This document shows positions 7,201-13,625 of a DNA stretch of 13,723 nucleotides, piece by piece. The DNA is taken from positions 1 to 13,723 of the forward strand of contig CAZYXT010000069.1 of NCBI GenBank assembly GCA_964651505.1, in the 5' to 3' direction. Within the stretch, counting starts at the first letter, position 1; each line of letters starts with the position of its first letter. Origin of the DNA: Avisuccinivibrio_A sp964651505. Lineage in GTDB: Bacteria; Pseudomonadota; Gammaproteobacteria; Enterobacterales; Succinivibrionaceae. The notes beneath the pieces are model-generated. The model searched no databases. It saw only the letters and a list, made by a program, of their open reading frames with translations, and was not told the origin of the DNA. Both the position numbers and the translations under genes were made by a program.

Positions 7201-8209
7201 AAATCTCAAAGAGAGCTTCGATCTCCTCGGGGGCATCGGCAAGGACATCAGAGCTTATGGTGCCTGAGAACATGTCGCACAAAAAGCCCTTCTCCAAGGT
7301 GTCGGCGGCGCATTGCGTGTAAGGCTTGCCCACCGAGGGATAAATCTTCCACACAAAGTCCCCGGGGGTGATCCTGCCCCAGGCTGAAACGGTGAAAAGA
7401 TGAGAGCTTTTAAGCTTGGGCAGATCGCGATCGGTTTTGTCTGCAAGCTGTTTTTGAACCTGCGCGCGGGCCTTGAGCAAAACCTTGTGCATAAGCTCTT
7501 TTAAGGAGCCTTCGGTGTAGCCTGCAGGAGTGGGGGTAAACAGCCCCATCACAGAGTCCAAGATATCTTCAAAGTTGACGTACGAAGTCTTGTTGAGGCT
7601 CTCAAGGGGCAAAGGCGGCAGACTTTTTGAGGAAGTCAGCAAATCGCTCCACTTGGGCATCTCGCTGACCTGCGTCTGCTCCATCTGAATGCCGTAGCGC
7701 TTAAGCCCCTCAAAGATGTCGATGCCCTTTAAATTGAACAGCACGAAAGGATTGGCATCGATCTCCTGGCTGACCTTGTAAATGACGGCCGCAATGTGTT
7801 TGCAGGGCACTGCAAAATCGGGGCACGAGCAGGAAAGCTTAAGATCGCTCCATTTGGAGGGAAAAACCTCGATGCCTGCTTGTTTGGCAACATCCAAAAC
7901 CTGAGGATCAAGCTCGCGCGAGGAGAGCTTGGCCAAGATGAGGGGCGATTTGGCAAGCCCTTCAATAAAAGCCTGCTCTTGTCGGGCAGTTACCCTCTGC
8001 ACGGTGATCTTGACCGAGTAAAAAGGATCGTAATGGCCTTTGACCCGCGCTTTGATGAGCCCGCGGTTTTCGTCAAAGGAGACTGAGTAGACTTTCCCCG
8101 TGTTGGCATAGGATTTGCCGCGGGGAATGCGGTTTTGCAAGTCGATGCCATCCAAGGACAGCAGCCATTGTTTGCCCCACCAGGTGGTGCCGTATTCGTG
8201 AATTGCCAT
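4205..8209 (-). CDS. SWIM zinc-finger / SNF2-family helicase fusion protein
   Basis: This is a 1334-residue predicted DNA-dependent ATPase/translocase. The N terminus (HEYGTTWWGKQWLLSLD, then PRGKSYANTGKVYSV) resembles the bacterial SWIM-protein family, and the SWIM zinc ligands are Cys127, Cys129, Cys136 and His138. A middle region of unknown fold leads to a charged linker with a basic KKKRGRKKSK patch near residues 535-550. An SNF2-associated segment follows (FDWTLAIGGHAITQEEF, Phe728), then the SNF2 ATPase: LRPYQ 832-836, Walker A GLGKT with Lys863, Walker B DEAQ 952-955, SGTP 980-983, and motif VI QATDRAYRIGQ 1229-1239 with Arg1233 and Arg1236. All catalytic motifs are intact. The Lys-rich tail may bind nucleic acid. 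The start at 8209 is chosen because homology begins there; an in-frame ATG at 8287 would add 26 unrelated residues. A role in repair or chromatin remodelling is family inference. The gene stands alone. Confidence 0.92.
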   Translation of the reverse strand: MAIHEYGTTWWGKQWLLSLDGIDLQNRIPRGKSYANTGKVYSVSFDENRGLIKARVKGHYDPFYSVKITVQRVTARQEQAFIEGLAKSPLILAKLSSRELDPQVLDVAKQAGIEVFPSKWSDLKLSCSCPDFAVPCKHIAAVIYKVSQEIDANPFVLFNLKGIDIFEGLKRYGIQMEQTQVSEMPKWSDLLTSSKSLPPLPLESLNKTSYVNFEDILDSVMGLFTPTPAGYTEGSLKELMHKVLLKARAQVQKQLADKTDRDLPKLKSSHLFTVSAWGRITPGDFVWKIYPSVGKPYTQCAADTLEKGFLCDMFSGTISSDVLADAPEEIEALFEIWMIACKLVASGSLMPQIFEPIEDFFAIRWIPAVISDEVNAVVKKVGQAMLSLKEGSYVIDRAPEDLSPAALGQIILSMFLGSFIAKAYSKVKDLDENNPDRAALFLGKIIDTQEHLNGEAIKMRLEAWLSPLYLENLSLMPVIVLSDLSGGQLQDYVDERRSLAAPADDEEIDAIVTALRPAEGDDQEAELQIAAADEGKKKRGRKKSKLKLKGEESVLEPVQEAAAPLRDEAADDSDTIYDGRARPRALVALEPVSSQKDPFSNEAGVGILMGFKEHTGHGMRIIALKDVIDSDDYASQRFECLRTVSRLSQVCPPLGGLLENHGGEGIIALEDLYQVVSSAIPALKLLGVELIIPKALKRIMYPKASMSISTTQRFEGNSFSMLEELLKFDWTLAIGGHAITQEEFEFLSKRAGQMVRFKNEFVMVSEKEVANIAKRLLAVKSGDIKPKRLIAAALTGKFGEDNVLLSKELKEALDRLLSEEAATVPKTLKASLRPYQERGYSWLVRNLKISFGSIIADDMGLGKTLQVIAALEKMREDKALDDKEALVVVPTSLLVNWQREIGKFAPKLACKVFYGQERSLAQKTHVTLTTYGILRSQLKTFKSKEWAVMVIDEAQAIKNPSSQIFKAVRSIKAGNFIAMSGTPVENRLLEYWAIMDFANPGLLGTKETFNREFAGPIETRHDPEVIERFRSVTGPFIMRRLKSDKSIISDLKDKLTTDRYCFLTAEQTALYNEVTQRGLTSLQDAGNGARNALVLTLIRSLKEICNCPQQYDDNTPYEGPAFSGKASMLFSILDDLFAARRKAIIFTQFIKTGELLTKWIDERYDIDADFLHGGVSLKARSRMVDQFQNDRRKKVLVLSLKAAGTGLNLTAASAVIHFDLWWNPAAENQATDRAYRIGQKEQVEVFRLICANTFEEKINDIINSKQELADLAVGSGEQWIGDLSPRQLEGIFAISSQEEDLKEQIAQNGALKAKEEGGKQKSRAGSSKQGRKRA

Positions 8210-8220
8210 AGTTCTCTTTG

Positions 8221-8255
8221 ATTGCGCGCAATTGAAACAATTTAAAAATATTGTA
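8221..8255 (-). promoter_or_regulatory. Leader of the SNF2 gene with 12-bp palindrome and possible -10 box
   Basis: ATTGCGCGCAAT at 8221-8232 is a perfect 12-bp palindrome lying 12 bases before the ATG. Further upstream on the - strand TACAAT (8250-8255) could be a -10 box, placing the transcript start near 8243 and the palindrome within the leader. No good -35 hexamer is seen at 16-18 bases. The ribosome binding site between palindrome and ATG is weak (AAAGAGAA). Confidence 0.35.
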
Positions 8256-8479
8256 CAAAAAATAGCATATTCCAAGTAAAAACGCATGCCGGCCGATGAT
8301 TTGGCTTATCTTTTGTCGTCCTTTTGCTGTTTAGGCCAAATTTCGGCGCTTTGCAGACGGCGGCACGGATGCTCTAAAACACGCGAATGCAGAAAAGACA
8401 GGATCCAGCCCTCGGAGGCATGAGCTCTTTTAGATTGGGGATGCATGCGCTCTTTAATAAGGGGACGGGCAGGAGCAAT
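8256..8479. other. Gene-free stretch between the SNF2 gene and the phoA terminator
   Basis: No gene or RNA is recognised. The sequence holds the probable upstream promoter region of the SNF2 gene (A/T-rich, 8256-8290) and then unremarkable sequence up to the terminator hairpin that begins at 8480. Confidence 0.4.
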
Positions 8480-8509
8480 AAAAGGCAGAAGATTGCTCTT
8501 GTGCCTTTT
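8480..8509 (-). terminator. Hairpin terminator after the alkaline phosphatase gene
   Basis: AAAAGGCA (8480-8487) pairs with TGCCTTTT (8502-8509). Inside it, after a G-G mismatch, AAGA pairs with TCTT around a TTGC loop, giving 12 pairs in all. On the - strand the hairpin is followed by TTTTATT, a usable U-run. It lies 38 bases past the stop codon at 8548. A competing fold, GAGCAAT (8473-8479) with ATTGCTC (8492-8498), overlaps it. Confidence 0.65.
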
Positions 8510-8547
8510 GCTCTTTGATGTTAATGCTTATTGCCATGCCCGATTGA

Positions 8548-9990
8548 TCACTTAAGAGACAGGATATCGCGGATGGTAAAGAAGATATCGGTCTGATCGG
8601 TAAGACCTGCCACATTTAAGGCCCCGGGGCCATAGGCTGCCACACGCAATTGAGCGCCTGTATGGCCTGCATCATTGATGTCTGACGAGTTGCCGTAACT
8701 TATGGCCATGGGAACGCCGTCATGAGTCTGCACAAGCTGCGTGAACCCGGGGCCCGCGGCATTTGGGTAAACAATCTGCGTTGCATGGGCGTGATCTGCG
8801 GTGACTATCACCAAAGTATTGCCGTCGCGCCTTGCAAAGTCCAAGGCAACCTGCACGGCCTCATCAAGATCCATGGTCTCCCCAAACTGTCCGCAGGGAT
8901 TGGAGGCGTGAGCCTGCTTGTCGATGGAGGCGCCCTCAACTTGCAAGAAAAATCCTTTTTCGTTGGCGCTCAAAAGCTCGATGGCCTTTTGCGTCATCAT
9001 GGCTAAAGTCGGAACTTCGGCCCCTCGTGCGGCATTGACTTCACACTTTACGACCTCCCCTGAGGCTATGCCTCCGACCTTGGCCTGAGGGCCCTTTAAG
9101 CGGATGGGCATGTTGCCATCGGCAAAGAGTCCGAGCAGCGGAGCGTTTTGATTGGCAGATTTAATCTTATCAAGCTCGGATGCGCTGCTGACCAATTGAT
9201 AGCCGCGCTCTTTGGCAACTTCAATGAGGCTCTTGCCCTCATCGGCGCCTGCCTTGACAATCTCCTTGAAAGATGCGGCGCCGCCGCCCAAGGTTACGTC
9301 AGGACGCAGATCAAGAAGCTGCTCGGTGATGGAGCCTGCCCCGCCGTTTTCCCTGGCATCGGCAGGGCACCTTTGAGAGGCAGCCTCGGGGCCGTAGCAC
9401 CTTCTTTGAGCAACCGAGGCAATTTGGGCTGCCGGAGTGGCATCCTGAATTTCGGCGGTGGAAACATCGCCCGTGGCTAAACCTGCCCTCTTGGCCAGAT
9501 CTAAAAGCGAATCATGGGGATTGCCGAACACATCAACGCCGATGGCGCCGTTGTAGGACTTAACGCCTGAGGACCAGGCGGTGGCGGAGGCGGCAGAGTC
9601 GGTGACGTAATTAGGCTTATGGGTCTTGGCATCTAATGAGTAGTGGGTGTACTGTCCGGTAAAAGGCAGAGCATCGAGGCCCTTGAACATGCCGCCTGCG
9701 CCATGAGCGTAGTTGCGGGCAGCCGTGATCTCGCTGTCGCCCATGCCGTCGCCTATCATCAAGATGACATTCTTGGCCCTGCGCTGTCTTGCAAGATTCA
9801 AAGCTTGCAAGAAGTTGGCCGTGTTATCGGGGCCGATGCGGCGGGCGCCGCCAAATTTTGTGATATCGCCCTTGGCTGCGCGCTCATACAAAGCGCTGTC
9901 ATCGACAGTATTGGAAGATGATGAAGAGCAGGCACATAAAGCAGGCACCATGGCAGAAATGGCAACTGCCAAAATTGTCTTATTGAGCAT
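8548..9990 (-). CDS. phoA: Alkaline phosphatase, PhoA type, predicted lipoprotein
   Basis: This 480-residue phosphomonoesterase releases inorganic phosphate from organic phosphates outside the cytoplasm. It matches E. coli PhoA along its whole length. Catalytic Ser132 lies in VTDSAASATAW; metal and active-site residues include Asp81 (MIGDGMGDSE), Asp183 and Thr185 (EIQDATP), Arg196, Glu352, Asp357, Lys358 and His361 (VEGASIDKQAH), Asp399 and His400 (VTADHAHA) and His443. The four cysteines of the two E. coli disulfides are kept. At the position matching E. coli Asp330 there is Ala360. Unlike E. coli PhoA, the signal ends in Leu-Cys-Ala-Cys with Cys21 followed by a serine run, a lipobox-like site, so the enzyme is probably lipid-anchored; Ser at +2 favours the outer membrane by the E. 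coli rule. GAGG precedes the ATG. The gene is monocistronic. Phosphate-starvation control is plausible (see 10061-10078). Confidence 0.95.
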   Translation of the reverse strand: MLNKTILAVAISAMVPALCACSSSSSNTVDDSALYERAAKGDITKFGGARRIGPDNTANFLQALNLARQRRAKNVILMIGDGMGDSEITAARNYAHGAGGMFKGLDALPFTGQYTHYSLDAKTHKPNYVTDSAASATAWSSGVKSYNGAIGVDVFGNPHDSLLDLAKRAGLATGDVSTAEIQDATPAAQIASVAQRRCYGPEAASQRCPADARENGGAGSITEQLLDLRPDVTLGGGAASFKEIVKAGADEGKSLIEVAKERGYQLVSSASELDKIKSANQNAPLLGLFADGNMPIRLKGPQAKVGGIASGEVVKCEVNAARGAEVPTLAMMTQKAIELLSANEKGFFLQVEGASIDKQAHASNPCGQFGETMDLDEAVQVALDFARRDGNTLVIVTADHAHATQIVYPNAAGPGFTQLVQTHDGVPMAISYGNSSDINDAGHTGAQLRVAAYGPGALNVAGLTDQTDIFFTIRDILSLK

Positions 9991-10012
9991 ATGAAAATCC
10001 TCGGTTGATTAA

Positions 10013-10026
10013 ACTTGTGAACAAGT
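10013..10026 (-). promoter_or_regulatory. 14-bp palindrome in the phoA leader
   Basis: ACTTGT (10013-10018) and ACAAGT (10021-10026) are exact complements separated by two bases, 23 bases before the phoA ATG. The 2-base gap is too small for a stable RNA hairpin without opening inner pairs, so a dimeric protein binding site is the more natural reading. No known regulator is assigned. Confidence 0.4.
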
Positions 10027-10060
10027 CTAGAGGTGCCGTGTAAAAGGAAAAAGCAAGGCT

Positions 10061-10078
10061 GTGTAAAGTTTGTGCAAG
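10061..10078 (-). promoter_or_regulatory. Possible Pho box upstream of phoA
   Basis: Read on the - strand, CTTGCACAAACTTTACAC consists of two heptamers 11 bases apart (CTTGCAC, TTTACAC). It resembles the E. coli PhoB site pattern of CTGTCAT-type heptamers at the same spacing, with about two thirds of positions agreeing by eye. It lies about 70 bases before the start codon of an alkaline phosphatase gene, the expected place. No good -10 box is seen at the usual distance after it, so the call is tentative. Confidence 0.3.
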
Positions 10079-10332
10079 AGTTTTGGGGATTTGGTAAAGG
10101 GATTTTAACCTTGATGGAGGACTGCCTGCTGTAAAGCTTTTGATGCTTTGCAGCGCAGACGGCAAGCAGCCTGCGGCCGCCAAGACGATTTTTCGCCTGG
10201 GTTGCGGCCATCGCCTTACAGGCCGCCCCTCCTGATCAAAAACCAATTTCTAAATTTGTGATGTCATGCGGCCCGGCGAATTTGCCATATTTTTAAAGCT
10301 TAAGATTTACTATTGCATCCAAGAAAAAGAGT
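10079..10332. other. Gene-free stretch between phoA and the ATPase gene, with a structured patch
   Basis: No coding sequence is supported. One clear structure is a 10-bp stem, GCTGTAAAGC (10128-10137) with GCTTTGCAGC (10145-10154), loop TTTTGAT, including one G-U pair. It is followed directly by a weaker stem, CGCAG/CTGCG (10154-10175). Neither has a U-run after it on either strand, so they are not terminators. The remainder shows nothing recognisable. Confidence 0.45.
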
Positions 10333-10351
10333 GAACCCGTCTTGCGGGTTC
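10321..10351 (-). terminator. Hairpin terminator after the AAA-ATPase/PD-(D/E)XK gene
   Basis: GAACCCG (10333-10339) and CGGGTTC (10345-10351) form a perfect 7-bp stem with a 5-base loop. On the - strand the stem is followed by ACTCTTTTTCTT, a strong U-rich tail. It begins 70 bases beyond the stop codon at 10421 and is oriented for that gene. Confidence 0.8.
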
Positions 10352-10420
10352 TTAAGATCAAGGAACTGTCCGCAGGATCTCTTAAAGCTTGGGCTCATGC
10401 AGGCATTGGCCGCAAAGAGA

Positions 10421-12124
10421 TCAATCTTGTAAAACTTCATTGATGTCAGTCTCTTCCAGATACACGATCTGACGCACTCTGTCAGGCACGCGCCGGTCAT
10501 CGAACTTTTGTTCATTGATAAACACCAGTATCACGGATATCACTTGCTTGCAGGTCAGTCTGAGGGCATATCGGCGGTTAATAATTTGCCTTCTTGCCGT
10601 TTGTACGGCTTCATCAATCTCATTGCGATCTTTTCTGACCTTAAGTTCAATGATATACATGTACCGATCGTTTTCGATTATAAGATCTACACGCCCCTGC
10701 CCCGTCAAACTCTCACGGGACACAGTGCCATTGAATCTGCGCAGTGATGAGAACAGCGTATCCCTGAGCAAGCACTCATCAAATTTTGCAAGGCTTGCGT
10801 AGGAAAAGTTATTAAGATATTGGTTGAACAACTCCTTGAGTTTTGGCAGATCTCGTTTTTCAAGGGCGTCGCGTACCCCGGGCAGATATGTGTCTCGCTC
10901 ATACCGCGGCGGTTTGCCGGTAAGCTTTTGAATGACATTCTGGGCAAAAGATCTTTTGACCTCGCTATTGGGAAAACCTACCTCAAAGTCTTCGCCGGCA
11001 GAGCTCTTGACTGTAAGATATCCTGTCTGGTAAAGGATGGGAAGCAGGGGAAAATCGTCATCAAATATGTCGTCGATTGATGGGAATAATTCGCTTTTGC
11101 TGCAAACAACCTTGTAATCCTCATTAAAGAAATCAGGAAGCTCGCCCAAGCCGCGGCCGAGTTTTACCATCTTGCGTATATAAGCGGTAAGCATCCCTGT
11201 GTTGCTGCCGCTCTCAAGCCAATATGGCATGAATCCTTGTTGCGGCTCTTCAAAGAAATTAAGCACCGACCAAGGATTATAGACCTTGCACCGCGCCTGT
11301 CCGTTAAAGGAGTATCCGTCATAATTTAGTTTGAGTTCTTGAACAACCTTTTTAATGTTCCAGCCCAGGCCCGGCTCCTTCTTTCTGAGAATTTTTGCAG
11401 CATTTGCAATGTATGGTTTAAATTTTTTTTCAAGCTCCTCTTGCGTAATGCCGACAATCGCCCCATAGCGGTCAGAAAAAGAAATATCTCTTATGTTGTT
11501 AAACCCCGAGCCAATGCCCAAGTTGGCAATTTTGGCAACCCCGGTGATGAAGACAAACCTAAACTTTCCCATCTGCCTTTTAACCGCGCACAGAAAGCCG
11601 TCTATCATTGCAAGGCGATTTTTAAGTTCGACAGGGTCATCCAAAACGCTGATCAAAGGGGCATCATACTCATCAATGAGCAAGACCAAGGAGCGATCCT
11701 CACACTGATCCAAGGCATCTTCAATATTGAGTTCCCAAACGTTTCCATGGCCCAAAGCCATGTTTACAGATTTAAATCTGTTTTCGATTAACGCAATAAA
11801 GATTTTTTTAAAATTGAGATCGCTCCCGGTCCCTCTTGCCTGCGAAAAATCCAAATGAAGCACTTTGTAGGTTTTGTCATCAACCCACGGCTCATCCTTT
11901 TCAAGCTTAAGATCTGCAAATTTGTCCTTGCCGTGCTCAAACAGCTCCTTAAACGTGGAGAGCAGGGTGGATTTGCCAAATCGGCGGGGCCTTGATAAAA
12001 AGAAAGGTCCTTCCCTTCGGGCCAATGCCGCTACCATATCAGTTTTATCTATGTAAAGCTTCTTGTTGGTTATGAGCTGCTCAAAACTCATTCCTGCAGT
12101 AGGCAGACTATCCTGTAATGCCAT
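10421..12124 (-). CDS. AAA-ATPase-like / PD-(D/E)XK nuclease-fold protein
   Basis: A 567-residue protein of the family with an N-terminal AAA-ATPase-like domain and a C-terminal PD-(D/E)XK domain (Pfam AAA-ATPase_like plus PDDEXK_9). The P-loop is the family's atypical RPRRFGKST with Lys51; Walker B is LVLLIDEYDAP with Asp151, Glu152 and Asp154. The C-terminal nuclease-fold motif reads GRVDLIIE then YIIELKV, giving Asp480, Glu493 and Lys495, so the catalytic triad appears intact. Its function is not established; roles in mobile elements or defence are speculation. The start at 12124 has AGGAGGG 7 bases upstream and begins with the family-typical MSFEQLI region; an in-frame ATG at 12217 would pass through two leader hairpins. 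The gene is visibly richer in A+T than its neighbours (two sampled 60-base lines give 42% and 45% GC, against 55% for a line of the SNF2 gene), which hints at transfer. It is monocistronic. Confidence 0.9.
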   Translation of the reverse strand: MALQDSLPTAGMSFEQLITNKKLYIDKTDMVAALARREGPFFLSRPRRFGKSTLLSTFKELFEHGKDKFADLKLEKDEPWVDDKTYKVLHLDFSQARGTGSDLNFKKIFIALIENRFKSVNMALGHGNVWELNIEDALDQCEDRSLVLLIDEYDAPLISVLDDPVELKNRLAMIDGFLCAVKRQMGKFRFVFITGVAKIANLGIGSGFNNIRDISFSDRYGAIVGITQEELEKKFKPYIANAAKILRKKEPGLGWNIKKVVQELKLNYDGYSFNGQARCKVYNPWSVLNFFEEPQQGFMPYWLESGSNTGMLTAYIRKMVKLGRGLGELPDFFNEDYKVVCSKSELFPSIDDIFDDDFPLLPILYQTGYLTVKSSAGEDFEVGFPNSEVKRSFAQNVIQKLTGKPPRYERDTYLPGVRDALEKRDLPKLKELFNQYLNNFSYASLAKFDECLLRDTLFSSLRRFNGTVSRESLTGQGRVDLIIENDRYMYIIELKVRKDRNEIDEAVQTARRQIINRRYALRLTCKQVISVILVFINEQKFDDRRVPDRVRQIVYLEETDINEVLQD

Positions 12125-12131
12125 CGATAGA

Positions 12132-12138
12132 CCCTCCT
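12132..12138 (-). promoter_or_regulatory. Ribosome binding site deciding the ATPase gene start
   Basis: On the - strand AGGAGGG lies 7 bases before the ATG at 12124. It fixes this start over the in-frame ATGs upstream and sits directly after the tandem leader hairpins, close enough for them to affect its access. Confidence 0.8.
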
Positions 12139-12141
12139 CGA

Positions 12142-12168
12142 CACCGCAACGGTGAGAGCGAACTCTCA
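12142..12168 (-). promoter_or_regulatory. Tandem leader hairpins before the ATPase gene
   Basis: On the - strand TGAGAG-TTCG-CTCTCA (12168-12153) forms a 6-bp stem closed by a UUCG tetraloop. It runs straight into CACCG-TTG-CGGTG (12154-12142), a 5-bp stem. The two stems share two bases, so they could stack or compete. They end 3 bases before the ribosome binding site, suggesting a translational control element or an mRNA-stabilising leader. Confidence 0.5.
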
Positions 12169-12198
12169 TCTCCCCATGATTTCCTTTGTTAAAGGCGT

Positions 12199-12228
12199 GT
12201 TTTAAGCACTGATGCAAAATCTTATCAA
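12199..12228 (-). promoter_or_regulatory. Candidate promoter of the ATPase gene
   Basis: On the - strand TTGATA (12228-12223) could be the -35 box, matching five of six consensus bases. TAAAAC (12204-12199) could be the -10 box at 18-base spacing, matching four of six. The transcript would start near 12192 and carry a leader of about 68 bases containing both hairpins. Confidence 0.35.
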
Positions 12229-12409
12229 TCAGTCCCGTCCATCATAGAACAAGACTAAACCCATGCCCGCGCGGCAGGCTGACACAGGATCTTGCCTTTT
12301 TATAAAGTGAAAATACAGGTCAATCTTATGCTCTCAGCTTGATTTGCCGGCAGACCCCTGATGGCGCGGTTTGGAAAAACCTGTAAGAGCGCACTCTGCG
12401 CCCCCTCTG
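12229..12409. other. Intergenic stretch after perM
   Basis: No gene is seen. Past the perM stop the - strand can form GCGCA-GAG-TGCGC (12401-12389), followed some bases later by GGTTTTTCC, whose flanks pair as GGTTT/AAACC (12368-12381). This may be a weak terminator for perM, but the U-run is offset from the stem. Confidence 0.3.
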
Positions 12410-13606
12410 TCATTTTACTTGATCTTCTCTTTGATCCGCCACAGGTTCAGGCAGCCTTGGCAGCCTGCCATCGAGGGTAGGCCAGCCTAAGAGCAGGGTT
12501 TTGATGAAGGTAGCCAGCGGAATGGCAAAGAACACGCCCCAAAAGCCCCACAGTCCGCCGAAAATCAGGATGGCCGCCAAAATGGAGAAGGCATCAAGAT
12601 TCAAAGCCTTGGAAAAGAGCATGGGGGTCAGCAAATTGCTGTCTGCAAGCTGAATTATCAGATACGTAAGCAACAGCCACAAAAGATCATAGGAAAGCCC
12701 GAATTGAATGACCGAAATTAAGATCACGGGAATGCCTATCAAGACTGCTCCCACATAGGGGATCACCACCGACAAGCCCACGCCCACGCCCAAGAGCACC
12801 GCATAATTGAGACCAAAAAACCTAAAAGCCAGGGTATTGACGATGGCAATGATGATGATGTGCAAGATCTTGCCGCGAATATAGCCTTCAATCTGCAAGC
12901 TTAAGCGCGGCCAAAACTGCCTGATGAGGTTTTGATTGTTGGGCAGAAGATAAATGCGCGCCCTTTGCTGCATGATTTCTTTGTTATACAAAAGCAAAAA
13001 GGCAAAGATGGGCACTATGACAAGATACATGAGGTAGGTGAAGACATTGACCACCGACGGCATCAGCTGATTGCGCATCAGATTGGCCGTGTACACGGTC
13101 ACCGCCGTGCGCATGGAACGCAAAGCCTTGGTGATATCCTCACGGCTTATCATCGAGGGAATGGGATCGGGCAGCTCGTCGATGACATTGTGAAGCTGCC
13201 TTGCCACTATGGAGTCCACATCGGAGATCATCACGGTGCCATGCTCGGTGTCAACCGTGGTCTGCTCTGAGATCACATCCGAGCTTAAGCTTACCAGCGC
13301 ATCATAAAACTGCGCGCCCTGTCTTATGATCTGAGGGACCACCAGCACCAAGGCCAGCACCGCCGCGGCCACAAAGGCCCCCATCACCGCCAGCGAGGCG
13401 CAGTGCCTTGACATCTTAAACTTATTGATAAGGCCGCACACTCCCCAATCGAGGACATAGGCAAGGCATACCGCCACCACGAGCGGTCCCACGAGCCACA
13501 TAAAGTAATAGATGATAATAAAAATGGCTATTAAAACCAAGGCAAATTCGATGGTCCCGGGTTGCGAGAAATGGCGCCTGTACCAGTTTTTAAACAGCGT
13601 AAACAT
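12410..13606 (-). CDS. perM: PerM-type permease, AI-2E transporter family
   Basis: A 398-residue inner-membrane protein that aligns by eye with E. coli PerM (YfgO) from the N-terminal WYRRHFSQPGTIEF to the C-terminal IFGGLWGFWGVFFAIPLATF. Membrane segments group as two near the N terminus, then a soluble stretch of about 90 residues (roughly 100-185), then a cluster of hydrophobic segments typical of this family. The conserved IRGKIL, FGLNYAVLLGV, VIPYVGA and LLTPMLFSKALNLD motifs are present. The soluble stretch appears somewhat longer than in E. coli. The family includes proteins proposed to export autoinducer-2 and others acting as Na+ or Li+/H+ antiporters; the substrate here is unknown. 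GAGG precedes the ATG and an extended -10 promoter lies just upstream. The gene stands alone. Confidence 0.93.
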   Translation of the reverse strand: MFTLFKNWYRRHFSQPGTIEFALVLIAIFIIIYYFMWLVGPLVVAVCLAYVLDWGVCGLINKFKMSRHCASLAVMGAFVAAAVLALVLVVPQIIRQGAQFYDALVSLSSDVISEQTTVDTEHGTVMISDVDSIVARQLHNVIDELPDPIPSMISREDITKALRSMRTAVTVYTANLMRNQLMPSVVNVFTYLMYLVIVPIFAFLLLYNKEIMQQRARIYLLPNNQNLIRQFWPRLSLQIEGYIRGKILHIIIIAIVNTLAFRFFGLNYAVLLGVGVGLSVVIPYVGAVLIGIPVILISVIQFGLSYDLLWLLLTYLIIQLADSNLLTPMLFSKALNLDAFSILAAILIFGGLWGFWGVFFAIPLATFIKTLLLGWPTLDGRLPRLPEPVADQREDQVK

Positions 13607-13625
13607 GTTGCCTCATCCTAAAGTG

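Noticed and set aside
10421..12124. Defence cassette made of the ATPase/PD-(D/E)XK protein and the SNF2 helicase
   Set aside because: The two genes are separated by phoA, each has its own transcription signals, and no other component of a known SNF2-containing defence system is present.
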